Part shown: piece after piece, positions 51,879-62,241 of the stretch
How positions within the stretch are numbered: position 1 is the first letter of the stretch
Layout: the number at the start of each line of letters is the position of its first letter
From: Capronia americana
Lineage: Eukaryota > Ascomycota > Eurotiomycetes > Chaetothyriales > Herpotrichiellaceae
Length of the DNA: 64,000 bases
NCBI GenBank assembly: GCA_016110215.1
Contig: JADWQD010000003.1
Location: 558,001 to 622,000 of the forward strand
Reading direction: 5' to 3'
Position numbers and translations under genes: made by a program
Notes under the pieces: model-generated
Told to the model about the DNA's origin: nothing
The model's input: only the letters and a program-made list of their open reading frames with translations
The model's database searches: none

Positions 51879-52592
51879 ATGTCAAAACTCACAGACTTCC
51901 GACTCCTCTCATTTGATGTCTACGGCACGTTGATCGACTGGGAGACAGGCGTCCTCAACGGCCTGAAATCCCTCATCGACAAGGCGGGACTCTCGAGGAA
52001 ACAAGCCTTGGAGCTCTACTTCGAGCTTGAAAAGACACAGCAGAGCAAGACCCCTGACAAGCTGTACTCGCAGCTCCTCACGGCGATATATCCACAATTT
52101 GCCGCTCGATTGGGTCTTCCGGCTCCTTCGGACGAAGAGAGCGAAGCGTTTGGAAAGACGATCGGCAAGTGGCCCGCCTTCCCGGATACAGTCGATGCAT
52201 TGAACCGGCTGGGGAGGCATTATAAACTCGTGGTCCTCTCGAATGTCGATAGGGAGAGTTTCAAAGCCAGCAATGCAGGCCCGCTGGGCGGTGTCAAGTT
52301 CGACAGGATCATCACCGCGCAGGATGTGGGGTCTTACAAGCCTGATCACCGCAATTTCGAATACATGCTCAAGACGGTGAAGGAGGAGTTTGGGGTGGAA
52401 AAGAACGAGGTGTTGCAGACGGCGCAGAGTCAGTTTCATGATCATCATCCGGCGAGGGAGATGGGGATCAAGTCCGCGTGGATCGAGCGGAATGGGACGA
52501 TGGGAAATCGGGACGAGGCGGTGTTTAATTGGAAGTTTAAGACGCTGGGAGATATGGCGGATGCGGTGGAGGAGGAGCTGAAGGGGAAATAG
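51879..52592 (+). CDS. Haloacid dehalogenase type II (HAD superfamily)
   Basis: An intronless 237-residue protein starting MSKLTDFRLLSFDVYGTLIDWE. Motif I is D-V-Y-G-T, where L-2-haloacid dehalogenases and fluoroacetate-type relatives have DxYGT with the nucleophilic Asp. Motif II is the VVLSNVDR segment (Ser/Asn). Motif III includes the Lys of DVGSYKPDHRNFEYML, and the usual acid after TAQSQFHDHHPA is replaced by His-rich HDHH, as in several fungal members. The helical cap lies at about 20-95. It may act on 2-haloacids or as a general phosphatase-like HAD; fungal substrates are mostly unknown. It is probably cytosolic. Confidence 0.87.
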   Translation: MSKLTDFRLLSFDVYGTLIDWETGVLNGLKSLIDKAGLSRKQALELYFELEKTQQSKTPDKLYSQLLTAIYPQFAARLGLPAPSDEESEAFGKTIGKWPAFPDTVDALNRLGRHYKLVVLSNVDRESFKASNAGPLGGVKFDRIITAQDVGSYKPDHRNFEYMLKTVKEEFGVEKNEVLQTAQSQFHDHHPAREMGIKSAWIERNGTMGNRDEAVFNWKFKTLGDMADAVEEELKGK

Positions 52593-53449
52593 ATTCGATT
52601 ACGCGGTGGACTTGGATCCCATGTCCGCTCCCTTCTACGCGGGAGCAAGTGCCTCTTGCGAGTAGGCGCATTTTGTTATAGATGGTAGACAAATGCCTCT
52701 CATATTTGGTTCTGTTGCGTCGATGTCTACAGCTAAGCGGCCGATATTGCCAGGATTGCGCGCGCAACAGCCAGGGAGGTCGGGACCTGTGTGATAAGTA
52801 CCCATGTCGCTTGGGATCTCCGGGAGCTTCCTACAGACGAAAGTTGTTGGTCTAAATTGCACTCGTATATCACGAAAGAAACAATGTGTCAAGGCATTCC
52901 CTTTTTCAGCGTTGCGAGGTAGGATGTCACAGTTTGGTACACCGGGAGAGACTGGGCATATGAGGAAAGGCGGCCTCGACCGTCCTACCAGGAGGAGGAC
53001 GCCTGCATCAACAATGGCATGGCGATGAATTCAGCCCTACGAACGTCAGGGAAACCAACTTTGGTGAATGGGAGTGTCCGAGTGGGAGTCGACTTCGCAT
53101 GTCAGTTTGACCCTTCCAAGACAGAACTAGTGCTGAATGCTGTACGCCCATATTACACCTTAAAACGCTCGGACGCAGTGAGGGAGGTGGCATTTTGGCA
53201 AGATCGCTTCAGGACGGAGAGAAAGAGGCAGAAGTGAGCCACCTTAAAGCAGTGCACAACGTGGCCTCGGCTGTGGTTGCCCCAGCCTGATGTGGCTTCC
53301 CTGTGGCTGTGCGCCCAGATTAGTTACTCCTCTGCATTTGCGGCGGTAGCTCCCGATTCCGAGACCGTGGAAGCTGCGATAACTGCAGCTGGTTCACTTG
53401 TCCCTCACACCCCGTCCACACGTCATTATCTCCTGATCCTGTGGGCAAG
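52593..53449. other. Intergenic region upstream of succinyl-CoA ligase
   Basis: No recognisable coding sequence. The right part is the promoter of the ligase gene. Confidence 0.55.
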
Positions 53450-55037
53450 ATGTATAGGCTGGGTCGTCGTAGTTTGGGTCCCGCTTTCAAGGCCTTCAGA
53501 GTATGTGTGACCGTCTCAACTCTGGCTGAAAACATGGTTGACAGAAACGACAGGATACACCAGTGCGGAACTCGATCCAACAACAACAGCGGAGGAACCT
53601 TAGCATCCACGAATACCTTTCAGCAAACTTACTGAAATCCTACGGTATCGGAGTGCCCAATGGAGAGGTTGCAAAAACACCAGAAGAGGCTGAGGCGATA
53701 GCGAAGCAGATCGGTAGGGCAAGTCGATGGTGAGCAGGAGAGAGGGATAGCTGACACAGTCTTTAGACGGAGATGACATGGTGATCAAGGCTCAGGTCCT
53801 CGCTGGTGGCCGAGGAAAGGGTACATTTGACAATGGCTTGAAGGGCGGCGTCAGGGTCATCTACTCGTATGCACCCCATCTTTGCGTCAACCCATGACTG
53901 ACCATGATTCCAGACCCACGGAAGCAAAGATGTTCGCGGGCCAGATGATCGGCCACAAGCTCATCACAAAGCAGACGGGCGCCCGAGGTCGCATTTGCAA
54001 TTCGGTCTATATCTGCGAACGCAAATTTGCCCGCCGAGAATTCTACCTCGCCATCCTCATGGACCGCGCTACCCAGTCGCCCGTCATCGTTGCGTCTTCG
54101 CAAGGCGGTATGGACATCGAGACTGTGGCTAAAGAGACACCCGACGCCATCATCACCACACCCATCGACCTTAAAACGGGCGTGACGGACGACATTGCAA
54201 GAAACATTGCCAACGAGCTTGGGTTCAGCGAACAGTGCATTGAAGATGCGAAGAACACGATCCAGAAACTGTACCAAGTTTTCATGGAGAAGGATGCTAC
54301 CCAAATCGAGATCAATCCGCTCAGCGAGACCAGCGACCATCAAGTGTTGGCCATGGACGCCAAATTGGGCTTCGACGACAATGCCGAGTTTAGACAAAAG
54401 GAGATATTCAGCTGGAGAGACACCTCACAGGAAGATGCTGATGAGGTCAAGGCCGCGGAGTATGACACCAGTAGGCTTTTGCTGAATGCTCGCTAATCGT
54501 TCCCAGGCACGGCTTGAACTTCATCAAACTCGACGGCGATATTGGTTGCCTCGTCAACGGCGCCGGCCTGGCTATGGCTACCATGGATATCATCAAGCTC
54601 AGCGGCGGTTCACCTGCAAACTTTCTGGATGTTGGTGGTGGTGCTACACCCGAAGCCATCAAGTCTGCTTTCGAGCTGATCACCAGCGACCCCAAGGTTA
54701 CGGCCATCTTCGTCAACATCTTCGGAGGTATCGTCCGGTGCGACGCTATCGCCCAAGGCTTGATTAACGTTGTACAACAAATGAATTTGAGGTTACCCAT
54801 TGTATGTCGACTGCAGGGCACGAACATGGAGAAGGCAGCTGAATTGGTAAGCACTTCTGGACTATCTGATGGCATATCCGCACAGCTAACCCGCCGGCGC
54901 AGGTCAACAACTCGGGCCTGAAGATCTTCTCCATCACAGACCTGCAAGAGGCAGCCGATAAAGTTGTCGACTTCTCGAAGATCGTGAAGATGGCGCGGCA
55001 AATCGACGTGGGAGTTGAGTTCTCTCTTGGTATCTGA
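53450..55037 (+). CDS. LSC2: Succinyl-CoA ligase beta subunit, mitochondrial
   Basis: Six exons: 53450-53500, 53554-53713, 53767-53866, 53914-54459, 54507-54846 and 54903-55037, giving 443 residues. It forms succinyl-CoA ligase with the alpha subunit in the TCA cycle. The first exon (MYRLGRRSLGPAFKAFR) is an amphipathic, basic mitochondrial presequence. The mature ATP-grasp part begins RNLSIHEYLSANLLKSYGI. Marks include KAQVLAGGRGKGTFDNGLKGG (nucleotide binding), EINPLSET (Mg2+ ligands), NGAGLAMATMDIIKLSGG, LDVGGGATPEAI, NIFGGIVRCD, and the ending VDVGVEFSLGI-like DVGVEFSLGI. Intron 4 is only 47 bp, with a GTATGA donor inside the GAG codon; using the later GT would break the frame. Confidence 0.95.
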
Positions 55038-56392
55038 GTCCCCATGAGTTGGCTTTGGTTCGTGGTTGATAGCTATCAGGGTCTCCTCCTTAGCAGAAGT
55101 GTCGGTTTCATATTCCTTCTGCGCACATGAACAACAATGTTACAACACATATTTCCCCAAGCGGCTTCGATCCTGCTGTGTTATTCCGGGTATGCTTATT
55201 GCTGGTAGCTCCTGGACAGAATACTTGGTTTCCCGCTGTGCGGTGACAGACCATTGTGAAATACTGAGAAGATGACTCCGATCACAATCAACTTTCTTTA
55301 AGGTGTTGTACCCTCTCCGGCCTCTTTCTCAAATTGTCCCTTAGTGCTCCTCTCGTGACGGAACATTCCTTTCTCCCCGCTCATCCTATCCCAATCTGTC
55401 GCCTCGTTTGCTGGTGGTCCACCATGCGCATTTCCTAACGCGCTTACACGAGCAGGCGGAACTTTCCGACATGAAATGAATCACTATGTAATGCGCCAGG
55501 GGGAGCAAAAGGAACGACACAAAAACATGGTATTTCTTTCATATGTCGGTGTGATCCAGAGACTTATGGTATAGATGCGGAGAACACGCTGAATTCAACC
55601 CAGTGTTGACCTTCCTATACGATATTTCCCTCCAGTTCGATATTTTGTGCCAATGGGAACTAGAAGCCGTAGAGAGCGACTGAGCCAGGGACAGGTGGCC
55701 ATTCCCCAAGACCCCATCACGTCCTTGAGAAAAGGGGAGTGTCCGGTCATCTTCACGCGGGAAATATAGTAGTGATAGTGTACACCGAAGGAGAAAAAGG
55801 GGGGACGAGAGGTCTGTCGACCAGATATTCAGGCGCGACTGGCGATGGTCCCTTTTTCCCCTTTGCAATTCCAGCTTGACTATGGGCCACGCGAGAAGAC
55901 TTTGAAAGTCATTTTGCTCCTTTAGTCGGGCACCACGATAGTCGCAAAGAGCATCTAGCATTCATGGTCACAAGTGATAACCAAGCTGTGCCGACTGGCA
56001 AATACTGTTCAGCTGCTTCGGAGCAGCCGCTGGATGGCACAAGGCTGAACTTAGCAACCTCTCCCCCGACGAGGATAAAGACTAGGAAGTGATGAGATGG
56101 GCTGTCAAGACCATCAGCCACAAGCTCACAAGCTGCGTGATGTCGAGGGTAGTAGGGTCACAATAAAGTGGCATTCTTCCTCCCTAAGGCTCCCTGAAGC
56201 GGCTCCGACCAACAACTGAAGCACTTCACGAAAGCAGAGGCGTATGGAGAGTGCGCCTAGAATAGTTCTTGCAGATATCTAATCTCCGAATCCGCGCGCA
56301 CGTGGGTGTGGTGTTCTTGTATCAGAAGAGGCCTTAACCCACCCAGAACTCGACCCCCCGTCGCAACCCCCATCCAAAAAAATTGAAAAATT
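55038..56392. other. Intergenic region between LSC2 and a tRNA gene
   Basis: A 140-codon open frame on the - strand (55539-55961) has no recognisable similarity. An oligo-A run at 56376-56390 is the Pol III terminator of the tRNA gene read on the - strand. I see no other gene. Confidence 0.5.
56376..56392 (-). terminator. Pol III terminator of tRNA-Ala
   Basis: Reading the - strand, runs of T occur immediately after the discriminator base: AATTTTTCAATTTTTTTGG. Runs of four or more T end Pol III transcription. Confidence 0.75.
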
Positions 56393-56480
56393 TGGACACA
56401 CGGGGATTTGAACCCCGGACCTTTCACAGGCACATTACGGATGATGCGAAGCGAAAATCATACCCCTAGACCATGTGCCC
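56393..56480 (-). tRNA. tRNA-Ala(CGC) with a 16-nt intron
   Basis: The 88-nt transcript folds into a complete cloverleaf. The acceptor is GGGCACA with TGTGTCC and discriminator A. The D-arm is GGTCTAGGGGTATGA. The anticodon stem is TTTCGC with GTGAAA, and the T-arm is CGGGG-TTCAAAT-CCCCG. The loop holds 7 nt plus 16 nt, so an intron sits one base 3' of the anticodon. The anticodon reads CGC, decoding GCG (Ala). The acceptor carries G3:U70, the universal alanine identity pair, which supports Ala even though the D-arm resembles Pro/Gly tRNAs. T-runs follow at the 3' end on the - strand (56376-56392) as terminator. Confidence 0.88.
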
Positions 56481-57058
56481 CAGTGTTGCTGGCTGAATCT
56501 GGTGGATCCAACTCGCGTTGGTTGCTGTCGAAATCGACGAACATTTTCAATGCAAATAGGGCGCATGCAGTATATCACAGTTAGTAGTCTTCACAGGCTG
56601 CTTTAGAAGCTGATCGCATAATCCGTGCCCTAATTTTGACTAGGCTAACGGCTGGTCTGCTGACGCACCGGCTTAAACGACGATCGTCCGTCAACTACCA
56701 CGGATAGCCGGCAAAAGAGGCTTCTTCTCCTCTCGGGATTTCGAATCACAATCCCCCTCACGTCCTGCTAGGTGAACAATAAGCAGCCATGCCCCGGAAA
56801 GTTCCTGGTGGAATTCCTCGTCTTTGTCATCTCTTCCTGCATCTTGGTTTCAACGGTTTCCCGTGTGTAGGTCACTGAAGGCGCACACTACGGACTGCAT
56901 CTTCCTCGCCATATACCATGGATGCAGTACGACTCATCCAGCCGCACAATGAACCCAGATATGACTGAGAAATACTGACCCTCGATGCCCCCCGGCTCAA
57001 GGTCAGCTAGCTCGCCCGTCAACAAATATTCCGATAGCAGACGTGCAGAACACACAGG
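56481..57058. other. Intergenic region between tRNA and transporter
   Basis: This is tRNA upstream sequence and the promoter of the TDT transporter. No gene is seen. Confidence 0.5.
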
Positions 57059-58742
57059 ATGCCGGATGAAACGCAAAATTCGACTTCGTTGTCCATGGTT
57101 GCTTCAATCTCATACCACGAGTCGTTTGCGCCACGAGCCCGACCTGTCAGCCAGTCCTACTATGGTAACAGCAACGGAGATCTGGATGCTGGAGCGACCA
57201 TATTGCCCGGTCAAGACGGTTGGCGCACGCCTTCTATGGGTGACTACGGTCATCGTGGCAACCGGCAGAATGGGACCGGGTATCCTTTCCCATCGAATGC
57301 GGAGACAACTGCACCAGGAAGGGATGGAAAGGACACCGGCGTTGACATGGACCCCGACAAGGCTGATGACGCTGGTGAAGAGAAGCCTAAGAACCTCAGC
57401 TGGTCACGGCGGATGAAGCATGTTACGTGGGCTTGGTTCACCCTTACGATGGCAACTGGCGGGATTGCAAACGTTCTGCATACTGGTACGTAACCTTAGC
57501 CCCCAAAGGACTTCAGCGGACTGACGAGTTATTGTCATAGTTCCCTACCGGTTCACTGGCCTTGAAACTATCGGTGTCGTCGTGATGCTTCTCAACATTG
57601 TGTTTTACATTGTTATATGGGCTATGATCATCACTCGATTTACTCTCTACCCCTGGACATTCCGATCGAGCTTCACCCATCCCACCGAATCTCTTTTCGC
57701 TCCTGCGTTTGCCGTCTCGTTCGGGACCATCCTCATCAACATCGTACAATACGGGTCTGGGAGCGTGGGGCCATGGCTGAACCATGTCGTGGTGATCCTA
57801 TACTGGTTCGACTGTGGGCTGGCCATGACGCTCAGCATAACCATCTACCTGGTCCTGTGGTCCACTCAGACCTTCACTATTGCAAGGATGACTCCGATCT
57901 GGATCTTTCCCGCCTACCCCTTGCTCATCATCGGTCCCCATGCCGCCAACCTCTGCTCTAAAGCACTCGGCACTAACCAAGCCATCCGTATCCTTGTCGG
58001 CGGCTTCACGATCCAGGGCATCGGATTCCTCGTCTCGCTCAGCATCTACTCGGCCTTTGTGTATCGCCTCATGACACAAAAGCTGCCGGCCGAGTCGCTT
58101 CGGCCGGGTATGTTCGTCTCGGTCGGACCGTCCGCTTTCACGGTCAGCGGCGTAATTGGCATGGCCAAAGACCTACCTCGAGTCATTGCCTCTTCCCCTG
58201 GCTCCACCTTTATGGACGTGCCCGGTGTGCTCGCCGCCCAGATCCTCCGGCTCGTCGCGAATTGGATGTGTCTCTGGCTGTGGGGTCTCGCGTGGTGGTT
58301 CTTCTTCGTCAGTCTACTCTCTAACATGGCGTGTCTGCATGGAGATCACCACATGCCATTCGCCATGACGTGGTTTAGCTTTATTTTCCCTCAGACGGCC
58401 CTGACGACCGCGACGTTCGCCATTGCCGAAGCCTTCGACGTGGGTGCGATTCGGATCATCGGCTGCGTGATGACGGTGATACTTATTCTGGTCTGGTTTA
58501 TCGTGGTTGGGTGTATGATCCGGGCGATAATAACCAAACAGGTCCTTTGGCCGGAAAAGGGGGAGGACAAGAGCGAGGGAGGGTTCAAAGCAAGGCCAGA
58601 CGATCCGAGTGGCAGTTCTACGATGCGATCGAAGAAGGACGCGCATTCCACTTCCGATGGCAGTGCGCTTCGCCGTGCTCGGAGAAGTGGCGATGAAATC
58701 CAGAGATCTCAAGTGGGCGATGCAGCATCGTGGAACGTCTGA
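57059..58742 (+). CDS. C4-dicarboxylate/sulfite transporter of the TDT (Mae1/Ssu1/SLAC1) family
   Basis: Two exons, 57059-57485 and 57541-58742 (55 bp intron), giving 542 residues. An unusually long polar N-terminus (about 120 residues) is followed by WSRRMKHVTWAWFTLTMATGGIANVLHT, the typical first span of this family. About ten membrane segments follow, including TGLETIGVVVMLLNIVFYIV and PWLNHVVVILYWFDCGLAM. ALTTATFAIAEAFD comes near the end. A charged C-terminal tail of about 60 residues follows. Members export malate, sulfite or other anions at the plasma membrane. MATGGIA matches malate permease Mae1 and Ssu1 equally, so the substrate is uncertain. A second ATG at 57095 is an alternative start. 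Confidence 0.88.
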
Positions 58743-60063
58743 TCTCAATGACCTAGCAGACTGATGGCGCTGGTCACCGATCCTGGTCCTGCACATGCAG
58801 TAGCGTCACCCCTTCCACAAGAGGCTTGCATGATGGCTGCGCTCCAAGAGGCGGGGCATACGGTTGTAATCTTGCTACTGAGGGTGCTTGCACTTGTCTC
58901 TTGACGCTTCCTTACTCTTAGGAGTCTTGCACAGTCTCCGACTTGTCGAACTTGGTACCGAAATGTCCAACCTACAAAGTCGTGGTGGCCCGAAATTGCC
59001 AGAGGACAAACGTTGACAGGGCGCTAAATGCTGTGTTGATGCCGAATTTGCTGTCATCGCTCTGGGCACTCCTTCGCCATCATGCGGGCGCCGGGGATAG
59101 ACAACATGGGCGATCCGAGGGCTACGGTAGCAAAGCAGTGACAGACGGGGGAGGTCAAAGCCTGTAGAACAGACCTTGTTCTTTGTGCGGGCACTCGTCC
59201 ACTGCACTGTGGTCGGTCGCATATGCAGACCCTAGGGTGTGATCTTAACAACCTACAGAAACCAATCGCTTGGAGGGAGACATCTCGATACGGAGTACCT
59301 TCGATCGACTGCACCCTGCTGGTACGGAGCGAGTAGCTGGACGATCCGCGAAACAGCCCAGCCAGTGGAAGCCCGCACCTGTCGCCTACGCGTAGTTCCT
59401 GGGTTTTCCTGGCCTCCGTGCATCAGAACTCGTATTGGAGCCACTTGGCCACCAAATGACCGCGAGAGTCATGCACTCTTGGACGCACAAGGTGTGCCAG
59501 CGCTCTCGTATCCAGTCGAGCCTGCAGCCCTTTCGGTCTCTAGCGCAAGACGCTAGACAGTCCTTTGAGACGATCCGAAATCCGGGCACCACTGGATGGA
59601 TTCTTGGTGTGCATCCGATCTGAGGTTTGCCCTTCCGAAATGCTAACTGCAACTGCAACTGCATCTCAGATCTCAGATGCTCGCATGGCAGGCTCGCCAT
59701 TTACTGTATTAAAAGGTCGACAGGACCTTGGTTGAGGCATGGGCCCAATCTTCTCTGCATTCCTGCATACAATACGTGCTTGATCCTTGAAGCTACTCGC
59801 ACGCATCAGGATCACATCACATCCCAATCGTGTTGGGTGACACAACTTTCTTGTGCCCGCGCTGTGTACCCTCGCAGAAGCTACTAGTCAGTTCGTGCCT
59901 AAAGCTTCTCCGCGTGGGCGCCCGAGCGAGCCCTAACCAACGCCAACCAAGCCAACCAGCCCTAACCAACTCTAACCAACTCTAACCAGCCCTAACTTGA
60001 TTAATTTAGCCGAACCTCACCCGGACGCGGAACAACGATCCCCGCAAATCCTCTGGTCCCTCG
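58743..60063. other. Intergenic region between TDT transporter and Cys-rich protein gene
   Basis: No protein similarity is seen. The right end carries a CCCTAACCAA-type tandem repeat (listed separately) about 70 bp before the next ATG. Confidence 0.5.
59931..59996. repeat. CCCTAACCAA/CTCTAACCAA tandem repeat
   Basis: About seven copies of a roughly 10-bp unit (CCCTAACCAA, CGCCAACCAA, CTCTAACCAA and variants). On the other strand it reads TTGGTTAGGG, which contains the telomeric TTAGGG hexamer, but the spacing is not that of a true telomere. Confidence 0.8.
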
Positions 60064-61444
60064 ATGGCCGACCACAGCAATGTACTGCTACAGACTGCAT
60101 TCGAAGCGTGCATAAAGTCGGGGGGCAATAGCGGTGGTCTACTGGTGTCAAGGCCGTTGCATTCCCCGCCCCAGTATCACCATCAGGACGCCCTTTACCC
60201 TGATGACGGTTTGACCAACTTACACCACCACATTGGTGCGCAGACAGTCCATCCAGCAAACCCGACAAGCTACGAGTCCTACAGATACTTGTACTCGTAC
60301 GAGTCCCAGGGGCCGAGCCAGCAATTTCTGCACAGCCTCCGGCCACTGCGATACCATTCCAGTCCCGGCTGTTCGTCAATACAATATCAATATGCATCAA
60401 GCGCCTTGTCGACGCAATATCAACCCAGCTCCAATCCACAGAGTCGCACCTTACGCGCCATAGCTCCCAAGTTACCCCCGAAGCCCACCTTGCCAGCCCA
60501 CACAACGCCAAAGCCACCCTCGCAACATGCCAACAAGACCGTCGTCTTCTGCTTGAATTCCGATCCTCAGACCCCCATGCTGGGCATAGTCGGCCGGGTC
60601 GAAAACGACACATGGCTCCACCTGAGAAAGGGTACGAGTAGGGGATGCGTTTTGAAGAATTCTCTACTCCTTCCTGGCTGACTTGTCTCGGTCGCCAGTT
60701 ATTTATTGTGAAACTTCCCGACCCGTCCCGGCCACCTCCTTCCACCTTGATAACATCACCGTTGTTGCTCTCGACGCTGTGGTTCAACGACTGGGATTCG
60801 CACCAGCATATGCCCCAGCAGCGAGAAGCACACCGGCTCAGGACACGACGAGGCGCGATCTGACCGGTGTGTTGGCTCCAGGTCCAGGCCCAAGCCCAAG
60901 CTCAGACCCAAGCCCAGGCTTCATGCTACCTCCGCCGTGCATCAGACGCGCCTCGGCAACACTGTGCCGCGGTGGATGCGGCGGTACTTTAATGTCAGTA
61001 CAGCACTCGTACACTGTGCACCGGACATGTTCTGTGTTGTTGAGAACGAGACTGCCCCTAGCCACTCATTCCAGACCCTCTCACACATACACACAGAAAG
61101 AGAGGGACAGGAGGAGGGGGAAGGAAGAGTGAGTGAGAGACACTAATTGTAACCTCTACCGCAGACAACGATATTGCAACAAATGCGACGACCTAACCAC
61201 GAGTCCCGATCCCACGTCACTGTACTGCCAGACCTTCAATTGCCAGGCCGTCCCGTCTTCGTGAGTACTATCTAATCGTTTTCCTCAATTATTGCCTTGT
61301 CTCGCTGCGTCATGTTGCATTCATTCAATCCTTCGTCCGTTTCCATCCCATTACAGACCACACGGCACGTTGGGCCGGGCGTTAATTATGTACATGTATA
61401 TGCATATGTTTCTTGAAGCGTCGCGTCCCCAGTCCAGTGGCTAG
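60064..61444 (+). CDS. Uncharacterised protein with a C-terminal Cys-rich (zinc-finger-like) segment
   Basis: A tentative four-exon model: 60064-60631, 60699-60993, 61165-61260 and 61357-61444, about 348 residues with all phases consistent. The first 160 residues are Ser/Pro/Tyr/His-rich and low complexity. A more ordered part follows (KTVVFCLNSDPQTPMLGIVG to VVALDAVVQRLGFAP). A PGPGPSPSSDPSP stretch comes next. A Cys cluster spanning exons 2-3 then reads C-x3-C, C-x2-C, C-x4-C (in CRGGCGG, YCNKCDD and YCQTFNC). The Cys spacing could bind zinc. I do not recognise the family. The last exon is the least certain. Confidence 0.5.
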
Positions 61445-62241
61445 ACCGACCCATCCTGACGCTGTCCATCCCGCGATATCTAGATATTGTTCGAGAACTT
61501 GCCATCGCACGGCGGCGCCGCGGCTGGGTCCGTGAGAAAGTCTCTGTCCCCTACAGAACAGTTCTTTCAGTCCGGTCCGGCACGCCTAGTACGATTTATG
61601 GGGCTGGACTTTTCCTGCTTTGGCGGCTGAGGGTCGAACAGCCGGCGCTGAGATTGGTCTAGTCGAGTTGCTCTGAGTTGCTCTGAGTTGGATGGAACGA
61701 GACAGACGTGACTCGCTCGCTCGCTCGCTTGCTCGGGAACACAGTACTAGAAGGGCAAAGGACAGTCAGGAAATCTAGGGTCGCAGATCGCAAGGCGATG
61801 CAGCGGGGGTTTGTTTACATGCTTCAGCTAGAGTAATTACTCTTGGTTCTTGTGCGCGCCGTGTATACTTGCCGATACGTGCTGAACTGTATATACGAGT
61901 AGTATCTAGGTAGGCACACATACATGGACAAGCCTGGCGAGGCGGGAATAGTGAATACACACAGCATACAATGCAGTGTAGTGCAACATAGTGTAGTTCG
62001 ATGTCATGCAATCTAATGCGGTACAATACGGTACTGCAAACGGAGTAAACATTGGATAGTAAATGGTAAATAGTATTTAATAATCTATGCGTCGTGCAAA
62101 ACACTAACCTTTCGATTGCATACAGTACGCTGATGCATTCACTTGCATATATACACCCTACGACATATGTTCTATGTCCGCTTCCGAATTCAGACCAGAT
62201 CAAGTCAACTTGGTTTTAACTCGACTCAAATCAAATCAAAC
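61445..62241. other. Intergenic region with short repeats
   Basis: This contains a TTGCTCTGAG repeat (61668-61688), a CTCG/GCTC microsatellite (61713-61737) and AT-rich sequence. No gene is seen. Confidence 0.5.

Noticed and set aside
54460..54506. Apparent frameshift in succinyl-CoA ligase beta at intron 4
   Set aside because: Using the GTATGA donor inside the GAG codon at 54460 restores the frame and gives AAEHGLNFIKLDG, as in relatives.
59931..59996. A true chromosome end or fused telomere
   Set aside because: Only about 66 bp, period 10 rather than 6, diverged units, and unique genes on both sides.
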